From Nocardioides sp. Soil774 (lineage in GTDB: Bacteria; Actinomycetota; Actinomycetes; Propionibacteriales; Nocardioidaceae): 64,000 nucleotides of DNA. Position 1 is the first letter of the stretch, and every line of letters begins with the position of its first letter. Below, piece after piece: positions 8,074 through 17,508 of this stretch. Location: the NCBI RefSeq assembly GCF_001428125.1, contig NZ_LMSM01000012.1:62001-126000 (forward strand). Direction: 5' to 3'. Both the position numbers and the translations under genes were made by a program. The notes under the pieces are model-generated. The model searched no databases, had not been told where the DNA came from, and saw nothing but the letters and a program-made list of their open reading frames with translations.

Positions 8074-8897
8074 CGGACCGCCACCAGCACCGTCGCGTCG
8101 ACCAGCGCGATCGCGACGGCCGCAACGAACGGCACGCGGCCGCGGGCGGCGACCACGAGGACGACCAGCACCGTGACGAGCACCGCGACGCCGACGGCAG
8201 TCGCGCCGGACGCGGACGACCCGACCAGCGCGACCGCCGAGGCGAGCGCCAGCACGACGCCGGCGACAGGCGCGATCCGGCGCGGCCCGAGCCGGTGCGG
8301 CAGGCCCCGCACGCCGGTGGCGAGGTCGTCGTCGACGTCGGGCAGCACGTTGACGAGGTGGGCACCGACGCCCAGCAGCGCGGCCCCCACCGGCCACCAC
8401 CACGGCGGCAACGCTCCGTCGGCCAGGGCGACGAACACGGTGAGGCCGCCGAACGCGCCGGCGTAGGGCACCCACGACCACAGGGTCGACTTCAGGCCGA
8501 GGTTGTAGGCCCACCCGCAGGCCACGCAGCCCAGGTGCACGAGACCGGCGAGGAGGCCGACCGCGAGGGAGAGCACCACGGCGAGGAGCACCGCGAGGCC
8601 GCAGGCCACCTTCACGGCCCCCACCGGGGCGGCGTCCGCGGCCAGGGGCTTGTCGACCCGCGCGCTGGCGCGGTCGCGGTCCCGGTCGACGAGGTCGTTG
8701 CTCCACCCGATCGAGAGCTGTCCGGCGAGGACGGCCAGCACGACGTGCGTCGCGCGGCCGGGGGCCAGGCCCTGCGCCCCGGCCAGCAGCGCGGCCAGCA
8801 CGGTCACCGCCACGGTCGGCCCGAGGTGCGCGGCGCCCAGGAGGTCACCCACCGCACCGCGCGCGACGGCACGCCGCGCCGCCAGTCCTGTGGTCAT
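8070..8897 (-). CDS. UbiA-family prenyltransferase
   Basis: A 275-residue, highly hydrophobic intramembrane enzyme (about eight or nine helices) that joins a prenyl diphosphate to an acceptor. Both Asp-rich Mg-diphosphate sites are present: NDLVDRDRD at residues 67-75 and DVDDD at 187-191. It is the first gene of the operon running to 3676, coupled by a GTGA overlap to the flavoprotein. Possible acceptors are an aromatic ring made by the polyketide synthase, or a lipid headgroup as in archaeal-type ether lipid synthesis. I favour the polyketide product because of gene order, but this is inference. Confidence 0.9.
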   Translation of the reverse strand: MTTGLAARRAVARGAVGDLLGAAHLGPTVAVTVLAALLAGAQGLAPGRATHVVLAVLAGQLSIGWSNDLVDRDRDRASARVDKPLAADAAPVGAVKVACGLAVLLAVVLSLAVGLLAGLVHLGCVACGWAYNLGLKSTLWSWVPYAGAFGGLTVFVALADGALPPWWWPVGAALLGVGAHLVNVLPDVDDDLATGVRGLPHRLGPRRIAPVAGVVLALASAVALVGSSASGATAVGVAVLVTVLVVLVVAARGRVPFVAAVAIALVDATVLVAVR

Positions 8898-9081
8898 ACC
8901 GATCCCTTCGTCCCGAGCGCACCTGCCGCGACGCTACCCCCGGGCTGGTACCCACCCACGGCCCGAGCCGCGTGCTGGTCCAGCCCCCCGCGGATTTCAC
9001 CTCCGGCCTGCCCGCACCTGTGACAGGCTGCGCCCTGTGCCTCGAGACGGTCGGGCACACCCGCCTGCGGAGGACGTACTG

Positions 9082-11184
9082 GTGCACGACGACGCCCTGC
9101 AGGTCGAGATGCCGGTCCCCCGACATCGCGCGCCGATGGACGCCGAGACCGACCGCGTCGCGTGGCGTCTGGCGGTCGACGCAGCCGGGGTCGGCGCCTT
9201 CGTGTGGGACCTCGTCAGCGGCTCGCTGCGCTGGGACGGGCGCCTGCTCGAGCTCTTCGGCCTCGACGAGACCACCTTCGGGGGCACCATCGAGGCGTTC
9301 AACCGGTCCGTGCACCCTGACGACCTCGCTCGCGTGACCCACGCGCTCGAGCACGCGATCTCGACCTGCGGCGACTTCGAGGTCGAGTACCGGATGGTCC
9401 TCCCCGGCGGCGCCCTGCGCTGGATCGAGGCGCGCGGGCGGGCCCTCGCCGACCGGCCCGGAGGCCGGGCGGTGCGCATCGTCGGCGCCGCGCACGACAC
9501 GACGACGGCCCGCGAGGGCGACGCGCGCATCGGCCGCGTGCTGGAGTCGATGTCGTCGGCCTTCTTCCAGCTCGACGACGAGTGGCGCTTCACCTACGTC
9601 AACTCCGAGGCCGAGCGGCTGCTCGGGCAGGTGCGTGCCCGACTGTTCGGGCAGAGCATCTGGGACGCCTTCCCCGCAGCCGTGGGCAGCACCTTCGAGA
9701 CGCACTACCGCGAGGCCGCGTCCACCGGGAGGCCGGTGTCGTTCGAGGCGCACTACCCCGCGCCCCTCGACGCGTGGTACGAGGTCCGCGCCTGGCCCTC
9801 CCCCGAGGGCCTGGCGGTCTACTTCGTCGACATCACGGCCCGCCGGGCCGCCCAGGACGCCCTGGACCGCTCGGCGCACCGCCTGGCGTTGCTCGCCCGG
9901 GTCTCCGAGGTGCTCACCGACACGCTCGACCCCGCCGAAGGGGTCAGCCGGCTCGCGACCCTCCTGGTCCCCGAGCTCGGCGACTGGTGCCTGGTCACCC
10001 TGGCGGAGGACCCGCAGGCCTCGAGCTGGCGCCGCGGGCTGCGCGACGTCGCGTGGGCGCACGCCGACGAGGCGATGTCCGAGGTGCTCCACGACTACGC
10101 CACGCACCGCCTCGGTGCCATGACGGACACCTCCTACCTGGCCCGCGCCGTCGGCGAGATGACCTCGGTCCGCGTGGAGTCCGGCGCGACGGAGAAGGTC
10201 GCCGCGGTGCTGGAGCCGGGCATCGCGCGCGACCGGCTGCACGACCTCGCCCCGGTCTCCGCGATGGCCGTCCCGCTGCGAGCGCGGGGGCGCATCGTCG
10301 GGGTCGTCAGCATCTTCAGCGCCGACGGCCGACGGCCCTTCTCCGACGCCGACCAGTCGCTGCTCGAGGACATCGGGGCCCGGGCGGCGCTCGCCCTCGA
10401 CAACGCCCGCCTCTACGCCGCCCAGCGCGACGTGTCCGAGGCCCTGCAGCGCAGCATGCTGACCGCCCCGCCCCCCTCGGAGCACCTCGAGATCGTCACC
10501 CGCTACTCCCCCGCGGGCGACGCCGCCCGCGTCGGCGGCGACTGGTACGACGCGTTCCTCCAGGAGGGTCGCGGGCCCGGCGGGCACGACATGGTGGTCG
10601 TCGTGGGTGACGTGGTCGGCCACGACGTGGAGGCGGCGGCCGCGATGGGGCAGGTGCGCGGGCTGCTGCGCGGACTCGCGGTGCACAGCGGATACGCGCC
10701 GGGGGCGATCCTGTCGGGCGTGGACGCGGTGATGGAGTCGCTGCAGCTCGAGACCACCGCCACCGCCGTGGTCGCGCGCATCGAGCGGCACCCGCGCCCG
10801 GGAGCCGGTGCCGGCGAGGAGGTGGTGCTGCGCTGGGCGCACGCCGGGCACCCACCCGCGCTGCTGCTGCGCCCCGACGGCACCGTTACCCGGCTCGCCG
10901 ACGTCGAGGACAACGACCTGCTGCTCGGCCTGGACCCGCACACGCCCCGCGCCGAACGCGTCGCGTTCCTCGAGCCCGGATCCGTGCTGCTGCTCTACAC
11001 CGACGGTCTCGTCGAGCGGCGCGACCGCGACGTCGACGACGGCGTCGAGGCCCTCGCCGGGCTGTTGCACGACCTGGCACCCGGGACGCCGGACCTGCAC
11101 GACCTCTCCGACCGGCTCGTCGAGGGCATGACCGGCCAGCGGCCCGAGGACGACGTCGCCCTCCTCCTCGTCCGCCTCAGCTGA
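9082..11184 (+). CDS. PAS-PAS-GAF-PP2C (SpoIIE-type) phosphatase
   Basis: A 700-residue cytoplasmic signalling protein. Two PAS sensor domains (residues about 27-145 and 150-265) and a GAF domain (about 285-440) precede a SpoIIE/RsbU-type PP2C serine phosphatase (about 460-698). Metal-binding acidic motifs are intact: GGDWYDAF near residue 485, VVGDVVGHDVEA, LLYTDGLVERRD and PEDDVALLLV. Such proteins dephosphorylate an anti-anti-sigma factor to release a sigma factor under stress. No anti-sigma or STAS gene is nearby, so its partner is elsewhere. The GTG at 9082 is chosen because GGAGG sits 8 bases upstream; the frame is open further 5'. Confidence 0.88.
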   Translation: MHDDALQVEMPVPRHRAPMDAETDRVAWRLAVDAAGVGAFVWDLVSGSLRWDGRLLELFGLDETTFGGTIEAFNRSVHPDDLARVTHALEHAISTCGDFEVEYRMVLPGGALRWIEARGRALADRPGGRAVRIVGAAHDTTTAREGDARIGRVLESMSSAFFQLDDEWRFTYVNSEAERLLGQVRARLFGQSIWDAFPAAVGSTFETHYREAASTGRPVSFEAHYPAPLDAWYEVRAWPSPEGLAVYFVDITARRAAQDALDRSAHRLALLARVSEVLTDTLDPAEGVSRLATLLVPELGDWCLVTLAEDPQASSWRRGLRDVAWAHADEAMSEVLHDYATHRLGAMTDTSYLARAVGEMTSVRVESGATEKVAAVLEPGIARDRLHDLAPVSAMAVPLRARGRIVGVVSIFSADGRRPFSDADQSLLEDIGARAALALDNARLYAAQRDVSEALQRSMLTAPPPSEHLEIVTRYSPAGDAARVGGDWYDAFLQEGRGPGGHDMVVVVGDVVGHDVEAAAAMGQVRGLLRGLAVHSGYAPGAILSGVDAVMESLQLETTATAVVARIERHPRPGAGAGEEVVLRWAHAGHPPALLLRPDGTVTRLADVEDNDLLLGLDPHTPRAERVAFLEPGSVLLLYTDGLVERRDRDVDDGVEALAGLLHDLAPGTPDLHDLSDRLVEGMTGQRPEDDVALLLVRLS

Positions 11185-11210
11185 GCGCGGCGAGCTCGTA
11201 CGCCGTTCAG
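11181..11210. terminator. Hairpin between phosphatase and glycerophosphotransferase genes
   Basis: An imperfect inverted repeat (CTGA...TCAG enclosing CGGCG/CGCCG, 8-base loop) lies across the convergent 3' ends. There is no T-run; a role in termination is inferred from position. Confidence 0.3.
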
Positions 11211-12343
11211 CCGGCGTGGGCGGCTCCCTCAGGTCCCGCGAGCAGCTGTGCGCGCAGCGCGACCAGCTCGGACACGGCGGCCAGGAAGCGCGTCGTGCTC
11301 TCGCCCACGTGCAGTTCGTCGAAGTAGTGGTGCCGCATCGCCATCCGGGCCAGCTGGTGCTCGTCGCGCTCCAGGCGCAGCCGAAGCAGGTCAGTGAGCC
11401 CGCCGATGCCCGTGTGGTCGACGACGTCGGCGCAGCGGCTGATCGGGATCTGCTCGCGCAGGGCGTCGAGGTCGCCGTGGCGGTCGGTGAGGAAGACCGG
11501 CCGGTCGGTGTGGAGGTAGAGCCAGTCGAGACCGACCGACGAGACGTCGGTGATGATCGCATCGCAGGCGGGCATGACGGCGAGGATGTCGCCCTCGAGG
11601 ACGGCCACGTGACCGGCCCCGGGGTCGGCCTGCGCAGCCTCCTCCAGCAGCCGGAGGACGTCCTGGTGCCCGGCCGACACCACCGGCGTACGACTGGTGG
11701 TGACCTTGGGGTGCGGCTTGTAGACGAGACGGACGTCGGGCAGGGCGAGCACGGCCTCGACGATCGACGCGCCGAGCGTGTCCACGGAGGTGTAGTCGTT
11801 GTAGTCGGCGTCGCCCTCCCAGGTCGGCGCGTAGAGCACCGTGCGCCGCGGGCTGGGCTCGACGAGGGGCGTGCGGCTCAGGTCGAGCTGCGGGCGGCCG
11901 ACGCGCACCAGCCGCCTCGCGTCGAACTCCAGCAGGCCGGTGACGTAGCGCTGGACGGCAGCCTCGCCCGCCACGAAGACCCGGTCGTAGGCCTTGGCGT
12001 TGTTGCTCGCCATCGACTGCTTGTCGCTCTCGCCGTGGTTGACGTGCACGTGCAGGCGCCGGCCGTCGAGCAGGGAGTCGAAGTTCTGCGGTGAGTTGTT
12101 GCAGTAGAGCACGACCTGGGGGTCGAGCCCGGCGTAGAGCTCGGTGAGCGCCGGCAGGGTCTCGGCGACGTGCACGGGCAGGTGGGTGCGTGCGGCCACC
12201 ACCGGTGCCGGGGTGGGGTCGCGCAGCACGATGCAGACCGGGTGGACCTCGTCGAGGACGTGGAGGACCTCCAGCCACTGCACGAGCTGGTAGGTCCTGC
12301 TGGGGTCGCCCGCGAAGTAGGCGGCGACGGCGGGCGTGTTCAC
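11207..12343 (-). CDS. CDP-glycerol glycerophosphotransferase family protein
   Basis: A 378-residue protein resembling TagF/TagB-type enzymes that add glycerol phosphate (or related) units to cell-wall polymers. Matching motifs are NHGESDKQSM (residues about 104-113), VLYAPTWEG, VYKPHPK and ITDVSSVGLDWLYL, which build the GT-B-like active site. It lacks the long N-terminal region of multidomain TagF proteins. The GTG at 12343 is preferred because a TAGACT -10 box ends exactly 6 bases upstream, predicting a leaderless mRNA; a GTG three bases earlier is possible. It is alone, not in a teichoic-acid cluster. Confidence 0.8.
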   Translation of the reverse strand: MNTPAVAAYFAGDPSRTYQLVQWLEVLHVLDEVHPVCIVLRDPTPAPVVAARTHLPVHVAETLPALTELYAGLDPQVVLYCNNSPQNFDSLLDGRRLHVHVNHGESDKQSMASNNAKAYDRVFVAGEAAVQRYVTGLLEFDARRLVRVGRPQLDLSRTPLVEPSPRRTVLYAPTWEGDADYNDYTSVDTLGASIVEAVLALPDVRLVYKPHPKVTTSRTPVVSAGHQDVLRLLEEAAQADPGAGHVAVLEGDILAVMPACDAIITDVSSVGLDWLYLHTDRPVFLTDRHGDLDALREQIPISRCADVVDHTGIGGLTDLLRLRLERDEHQLARMAMRHHYFDELHVGESTTRFLAAVSELVALRAQLLAGPEGAAHAG

Positions 12344-12349
12344 CACCGA

Positions 12350-12355
12350 AGTCTA
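12350..12355 (-). promoter_or_regulatory. -10 box for leaderless glycerophosphotransferase mRNA
   Basis: TAGACT on the minus strand lies 6 bases before the GTG at 12343, so transcription should begin at the start codon. No clear -35 element is visible. Confidence 0.5.
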
Positions 12356-12362
12356 GTGCGAC

Positions 12363-14714
12363 TCAGCCGTCGCGCAGCGAGTGGTGACGCAGCGGGTGGC
12401 GGGCCAGCGGCGCCTCGTAGGTGCGGCGCGACGGGTCGGCCGCCTCCAGGACCAGGCGCCACTCCGCCTCGGCGATCGTGGCGCGCACCGCGTCGACCGC
12501 GTCGGGGTTGACCGAGATCGACGTGATGCCCCGGCGCACCAGGTGCTCGGCGAAGGCCGGACGGTTCGAGGGCGCCTGCCCGCACAGCGAGGAGGTGATG
12601 CCTGAGGCGTGGCTCGCCGCGACGATGCGGTCGATGGCGTCGAGCACGGCCGGGTCGGCCTCGTCGAACACCTCCGCGCACACCTCGGAGTCGCGGTCGA
12701 CGCCGAGCACGAGCTGGGTGAGGTCGTTGCTGCCGATCGACACGCCCTCGATGCCCATGCGGGCATAGGTGGGGATCCAGAACGCCACCGACGGCACCTC
12801 GGCCATCACCCACGTCGGCAGGCCGGCAGCCGTGGGGTGCTCTGCCACGACGTCCAGGCAGGCCTCGAGCTCCCACGCGGTGCGCACGAACGGCAGCATC
12901 AGGCGCAGGTGCGGCGCCTCGGCGCGCACCCGCCCCAGCACGTCGAGCTCGAGTCCGAACAGGTCGGGCTCGTGGACGTAGCGGTAGCAGCCCCGGTAGC
13001 CGATCATCGGGTTCTCCTCGCGGGGCTCGAACTCCTCACCGCCCTCGAGGTTGCGGAACTCGTTGGTGCGGAAGTCGATGCTGCGGTAGACGACCGGGCG
13101 CGGCGCGAACGCGCGGGTGATCACGAGCAGCGACTCGGTCATCGCGTCGACGAAGCGTTGCTGCTGGCCGCGCTGCAGGAGCAGCCGCGGGTGCACACCG
13201 TCCAGCGCGTCGGCCACCATGAGCTCCGCCCGCAGCAGGCCGACTCCGTCGACGGGCATCGCGGCCACCTCGGCGGCGTGCTCGGGCAGCGCGAGGTTGA
13301 CGTAGAGGCGCGTCGCGGTCGGGGGCGGTGCCGCGACGACCCCGGCCGCGCCCGCCGCGGTGGCTCCGGACGGCGTACGGCTCCCGGCGGCGACCGCCGT
13401 GGTGTCCGCGCCCTCGAGCACCAGGCCCAGCGCGCCGTCGACGGTGACGACCTCCCCGTCGCGCAGGCGGGTCGTGGCGTCCCGGGTGCCGACCACGCAG
13501 GGCACGCCGACCTCGCGCGCGACGATCGCGGCGTGGCAGGTCATGCCGCCACCGTCGGTGACCAGGCCGGAGGCGCGGCGGATGGCCGACATCCAGTCGG
13601 GGCTGGTCATCGGGGCGACCAGCACCTCGCCGGGCAGCAGCAGGTCACGCTGGGACGGGTCTGTCAGCACCCGTACGACGCCCACCGCGCGCCCGCTCGA
13701 CGCGGCCAGGCCCCGCACGAGCACGCGCTGCTCCCCCGCCGGCTCCTCCGCACCACCTGACCGCCGGCCCGCCAGCGTCGTGATGGGGCGGGACTGCACC
13801 AGCCAGGTGCGCCCACCCGCGATCGCCCACTCGACGTCCTGGGGAGCGCCGTAGTGGTCCTCGACGGCCAGGGCGAGCGTGGCGATCTCGAGCACCCGGT
13901 CGTCGTCGAGGATCCGCGCCCCGCCCTCCTCGGCCGACAGCTCGACCACCTCGTCGGCGCCGTCGGACCCCCGGACGACCTTGCGGTCCTGGTGTCCCAG
14001 CCGCACGCTCGCGATCCGCGGGCCGCTGCGCTGCACGACGTAGGTGTCGGGCTCGACCATGCCGCTGACGATGGCCTCGCCCTGGCCGAGCACCGCCTCG
14101 ACGACCAGACGGTCGGCGCCGGGGTTGGTGGGGTCGGTGGTGAAGACGACGCCGGAGACCTCCGAGGCGACCATCACCTGCACGACCACCGCGATCGCGG
14201 GCTCGTCGGTGAGGTGGCCGTTGGCGCGGTAGGCCACGACCCGCTCGCCGTAGAGCGAGACCCAGCAGTCGCGCACGCGCTCGACCAGGGCGGCCGCGCC
14301 GACGACGTTGGTGAAGGTGGCGTTCATCCCGGCGAACGACGTGTCGCCGGCGTCCTCGGAGGTGCCCGACGAGCGCACCGCGACGCTGACCTCGTCGCCC
14401 AGGAGGAGGTAGGCCTCCACGAGGGCGCCCTCGACCTCCGGCGGGACGGCGCTCGCGCGGACCAGGTCCTGCGCGTGGGCCGCGGCGCCGGCCAACGCGA
14501 CCGGGTCGCCGGGCGCGACGCCGGACATGAGGTCCACGAGCTGTCGGCGCGCACCGGACTCCTCGACAGCCGACAGGTAGGCCGAGCTCGTCACCACGAA
14601 CCCACGCGGCACGGGGAAGCCGGCCCGGGTCAGCTCGCCCAGGTTGGCGCCCTTCCCCCCGGCGGCGTCGACGTCGGCGAGGGACAGGTCCTCGAACCAG
14701 CGGATGGTGTCCAT
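12363..14714 (-). CDS. ppsA: Phosphoenolpyruvate synthase
   Basis: A 783-residue cytoplasmic enzyme that makes phosphoenolpyruvate from pyruvate and ATP (releasing AMP and phosphate), used in gluconeogenesis. Domains: ATP-grasp pyruvate-phosphate binding (residues about 1-315, with RSSGTSEDAGDTSFAGMNAT), swivelling phosphohistidine domain (His394 in GGGMTCHAAIVARE) and TIM-barrel PEP domain with SIGSNDLTQLVLG and the catalytic cysteine in SSLCGQAPSN. All key residues are present and length is normal. It faces away from a P-type ATPase across a 163-base region with two DosR-box-like sequences. Confidence 0.95.
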   Translation of the reverse strand: MDTIRWFEDLSLADVDAAGGKGANLGELTRAGFPVPRGFVVTSSAYLSAVEESGARRQLVDLMSGVAPGDPVALAGAAAHAQDLVRASAVPPEVEGALVEAYLLLGDEVSVAVRSSGTSEDAGDTSFAGMNATFTNVVGAAALVERVRDCWVSLYGERVVAYRANGHLTDEPAIAVVVQVMVASEVSGVVFTTDPTNPGADRLVVEAVLGQGEAIVSGMVEPDTYVVQRSGPRIASVRLGHQDRKVVRGSDGADEVVELSAEEGGARILDDDRVLEIATLALAVEDHYGAPQDVEWAIAGGRTWLVQSRPITTLAGRRSGGAEEPAGEQRVLVRGLAASSGRAVGVVRVLTDPSQRDLLLPGEVLVAPMTSPDWMSAIRRASGLVTDGGGMTCHAAIVAREVGVPCVVGTRDATTRLRDGEVVTVDGALGLVLEGADTTAVAAGSRTPSGATAAGAAGVVAAPPPTATRLYVNLALPEHAAEVAAMPVDGVGLLRAELMVADALDGVHPRLLLQRGQQQRFVDAMTESLLVITRAFAPRPVVYRSIDFRTNEFRNLEGGEEFEPREENPMIGYRGCYRYVHEPDLFGLELDVLGRVRAEAPHLRLMLPFVRTAWELEACLDVVAEHPTAAGLPTWVMAEVPSVAFWIPTYARMGIEGVSIGSNDLTQLVLGVDRDSEVCAEVFDEADPAVLDAIDRIVAASHASGITSSLCGQAPSNRPAFAEHLVRRGITSISVNPDAVDAVRATIAEAEWRLVLEAADPSRRTYEAPLARHPLRHHSLRDG

Positions 14715-14789
14715 CTGCGCTCCTGGCGGTCAGTGTGCGGGCACGTGCCCCGTGCCTCCCACGCTCGTCGCCGCGACGGGCGCGGCACA

Positions 14790-14842
14790 GGGCCGAAGGT
14801 CATCGGCGACCCGCGACCCGTCCCGCCCGGGACGTTCGACCC
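14790..14842. promoter_or_regulatory. Possible DosR/DevR-type boxes in the ppsA/ATPase divergent region
   Basis: GGGACGTTCGACCC at 14829-14842 differs by one base from perfect GGGAC/GTCCC half-sites with the 4-base spacing of DosR operators. A weaker relative, GGGCCGAAGGTCAT, lies at 14790-14803. They sit between divergent genes whose families (CtpF-like ATPase, universal stress protein) belong to dormancy regulons elsewhere. In such GC-rich DNA a chance match is quite possible. Confidence 0.3.
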
Positions 14843-14877
14843 TGCCGGTCGGCGACACCTTGGGTGAGCGTGGTGCG

Positions 14878-17508
14878 GTGGACGACCGCGGGCTGACCGG
14901 CGAGGAGGCCGCACGGCGGCTGTCGCGCGACGGTCCCAACGTGCTGCCCGCCGCCACCCGCCCGAGGCCGTGGCTCGAGCTGGCACGCCAGCTCACGCAC
15001 CTGCTGGCCCTGTTGCTCTGGGTGGCGGCCGGGCTGGCGCTGCTCGCCAGGATGCCGTCGCTGGCGGCCGCGATCGTGGTCATCGTGGTGCTGAACGGAG
15101 TGTTCGCGTTCTGGCAGGAGCACCGGGCGGACCGCTCCACCGAGCGCCTCAAGGACCTGCTGCCGGCAGGCACCCGGGTGGTCCGTGACGGAGCGGCCGT
15201 CGTCGTCGACGTCGCGGACCTGGTCGTCGGCGACCTCGTGGTCCTGCGGGCCGGTGACCGGATCGGGGCGGACGCCCGGCTCGTCGACGCGCACCACCTC
15301 ACGCAGGACGAGTCGATGGTCACGGGCGAGAGCCGGGCGGTGCCGCACGAGGCCGGCGACCTGCTGGCAGCCGGGACGTTCGTCATCAGCGGCGAGGGCA
15401 GGGCCGTCGTGGAGGCGACCGGCGCCCGGACCAGCCTCGCCGGCATCTCCCGGCTGGCCGAGTCCGCGACCCGGCCGCGGAGCCCGCTCACCGCCCAGCT
15501 CGACCGGGTGGTGCGCATCGTCGCCGTGATCGCGGCCCTCACCGGCGTGGGGCTGGGAGGGATCGCGCTGGCCCTGGGCTTCGACCTCACCCAGGCGTTC
15601 CTGTTCGGGGTCGGCGTGTCGGTCGCCCTCGTGCCCGAGGGGCTGCTCCCCACCGTGACCCTCTCGCTCGCACGCGGGGCGCAGACGATGGCCGACCAGC
15701 ACGCGTTGGTCCGGCGGCTCGACGCGGTGGAGACCCTCGGGTCGACCACCTTCATCTGCACCGACAAGACCGGGACGCTCACCCAGAACCGCATGAACGC
15801 CGTCGACGTGGTGACGACGGCGGGCACGGTGGTGGTCGAGGGTGACGGCTACGAGCCCGTGGCGCGCCTGAGCGGCGACGACCGGGCGCTGGCCCTGGTC
15901 GCGGCGATCGCCCGCGCCGCCACCGCGTGCGTCGCCGGCCGCGTGGTGGACCGCGACGGTCGATGGCGCGCGGACGGTGACCCGATGGAGGCCGCGCTGC
16001 ACTGCCTGTCGCTCAGGTCGGGCCTCGACCCGGGTGCGGGCGACCCGGCTCGCCGCCACCCCTACGACAGCGAGCGGATGATGAGCTCGGCGGTGCTCGG
16101 CGACGAGCTCGCGGTCCTGGGGGCGCCGGAGTCGGTGTTCGGCGTCTGCACGTCGGTCCCCGAGACCGTGTCCGCGGAGCTCACCCGGCTCACCGGCGTG
16201 GGTCGCCGGGTCCTCGCCGTCGCCCAGAGTCGGTGCACCGATGAGGCCGACGAGGTGCCGCACGACCTCGAGCTGCTCGGCCTCGTGGGGCTCGAGGACC
16301 CACCTCGTGTCGACGTCGGCCAGGCCCTGCAGGCCTGCCGCGACGCGGGCATCCGGGTGGCGATGGTCACCGGGGACCACCCCGCGACCGCAGCCGCGAT
16401 CGCCCGCGAGGTGGGGCTGCTGCGCGACGGCGGCGCGGTCGTCGACGGCAGCCGGCTCCCGGAGGACGACGCCGAGCTCGCCGAGCTCCTCGACACCGCC
16501 GGCGGTGCGGTGGTCGCCCGGGTCACGCCCGCGGGCAAGCTGCGCATCGCCTCCGCGCTGCGCGGACGCGGACACGTGGTCGCCATGACCGGTGATGGTG
16601 TCAACGACGCCCCGGCGCTGCGCGAGGCCGACGTCGGTGTCGCGATGGGCGCGAGCGGCAGCGACGTGGCGCGCGAGAGCGCGGACCTGATCCTGCTGGA
16701 CGACCACTTCGGGACGATCGTCCGTGCGATCGAGCTCGGGCGGGCGACCTTCGCCAACGTCAGGCGGTTCCTCACCTACCACCTCACCGACAACGTGGCC
16801 GAGCTGAGTCCCTTCGCGCTGTGGGCCATCAGCGGCGGGCACTTCCCCCTCGCGATCACGGTGCTCCAGGTGCTGGCCCTGGACATCGGGACCGACATGC
16901 TCCCGGCGCTCGCGCTCGGAGCCGAGCCGCCGCGTCGCGGCATCATGACGGGCCGGGCGGCACGCACGATCGTGGACCGCGGCCTCCTGCTCCGCGCCTT
17001 CGCGGTGCTGGGACCGGTCGAGGCGGTCATGTCCATGGGCGCCTTCACGTGGGTCCTCGTGGACGCCGGCTGGTCCTGGGGGGAGACGCCGTCGGCGGGC
17101 CTGCTGGCCATCGCCTCGGGGACGGCCTTCGCCTCCATCGCCCTCGGCCAGATGGCCAACGCGTTCGCCTGCCGCAGCACGGCCACGCCGGTGTGGCGGA
17201 GGAATCCCGCCGGCAACCGCCTCGTGCTGGCGGCCGTGGCCTTCGAGATGCTGCTCCTCGCAGCCTTCCTCGGCATTCCCCCACTCGCCGACCTGCTGGG
17301 TGGGTCGTGGCCGACGCCCGTCGGCTGGCTGGCCGCGGCGGCGGGCCCGGCCGGCGTGGTGGCGGTCGACGGACTGGTCAAGACGGTGCGCGGCCGCGCC
17401 CGCCCGTCGGGACCAAGTGCCCCTGACGTCGGGTCGCGGGTCCCTGCCCGTACGCCGCCCGAGGCGGCACGGTGGACCACGACGGACGCGCCGGGAGGAG
17501 TGGGATGA
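14878..17508 (+). CDS. Cation-transporting P-type ATPase (P2-type, CtpF-like)
   Basis: An 876-residue membrane pump that moves a cation using ATP. It shows the TGES actuator motif (residues 149-152), PEGLLPTVT in transmembrane helix 4, the phosphorylated Asp296 in DKTGTLTQ, TGDGVNDAPALREADVGVAMG in the hinge, and a C-terminal group of helices. The PEGLLPT ion-site motif is of the Ca/Na,K (P2) type rather than a heavy-metal CPC site; the ion is uncertain. The start is weakly defined: GTG 14878 matches the usual N-terminal length, TTG 14860 is an alternative. The gene overlaps the universal stress protein gene by four bases. Confidence 0.9.
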   Translation: MDDRGLTGEEAARRLSRDGPNVLPAATRPRPWLELARQLTHLLALLLWVAAGLALLARMPSLAAAIVVIVVLNGVFAFWQEHRADRSTERLKDLLPAGTRVVRDGAAVVVDVADLVVGDLVVLRAGDRIGADARLVDAHHLTQDESMVTGESRAVPHEAGDLLAAGTFVISGEGRAVVEATGARTSLAGISRLAESATRPRSPLTAQLDRVVRIVAVIAALTGVGLGGIALALGFDLTQAFLFGVGVSVALVPEGLLPTVTLSLARGAQTMADQHALVRRLDAVETLGSTTFICTDKTGTLTQNRMNAVDVVTTAGTVVVEGDGYEPVARLSGDDRALALVAAIARAATACVAGRVVDRDGRWRADGDPMEAALHCLSLRSGLDPGAGDPARRHPYDSERMMSSAVLGDELAVLGAPESVFGVCTSVPETVSAELTRLTGVGRRVLAVAQSRCTDEADEVPHDLELLGLVGLEDPPRVDVGQALQACRDAGIRVAMVTGDHPATAAAIAREVGLLRDGGAVVDGSRLPEDDAELAELLDTAGGAVVARVTPAGKLRIASALRGRGHVVAMTGDGVNDAPALREADVGVAMGASGSDVARESADLILLDDHFGTIVRAIELGRATFANVRRFLTYHLTDNVAELSPFALWAISGGHFPLAITVLQVLALDIGTDMLPALALGAEPPRRGIMTGRAARTIVDRGLLLRAFAVLGPVEAVMSMGAFTWVLVDAGWSWGETPSAGLLAIASGTAFASIALGQMANAFACRSTATPVWRRNPAGNRLVLAAVAFEMLLLAAFLGIPPLADLLGGSWPTPVGWLAAAAGPAGVVAVDGLVKTVRGRARPSGPSAPDVGSRVPARTPPEAARWTTTDAPGGVG

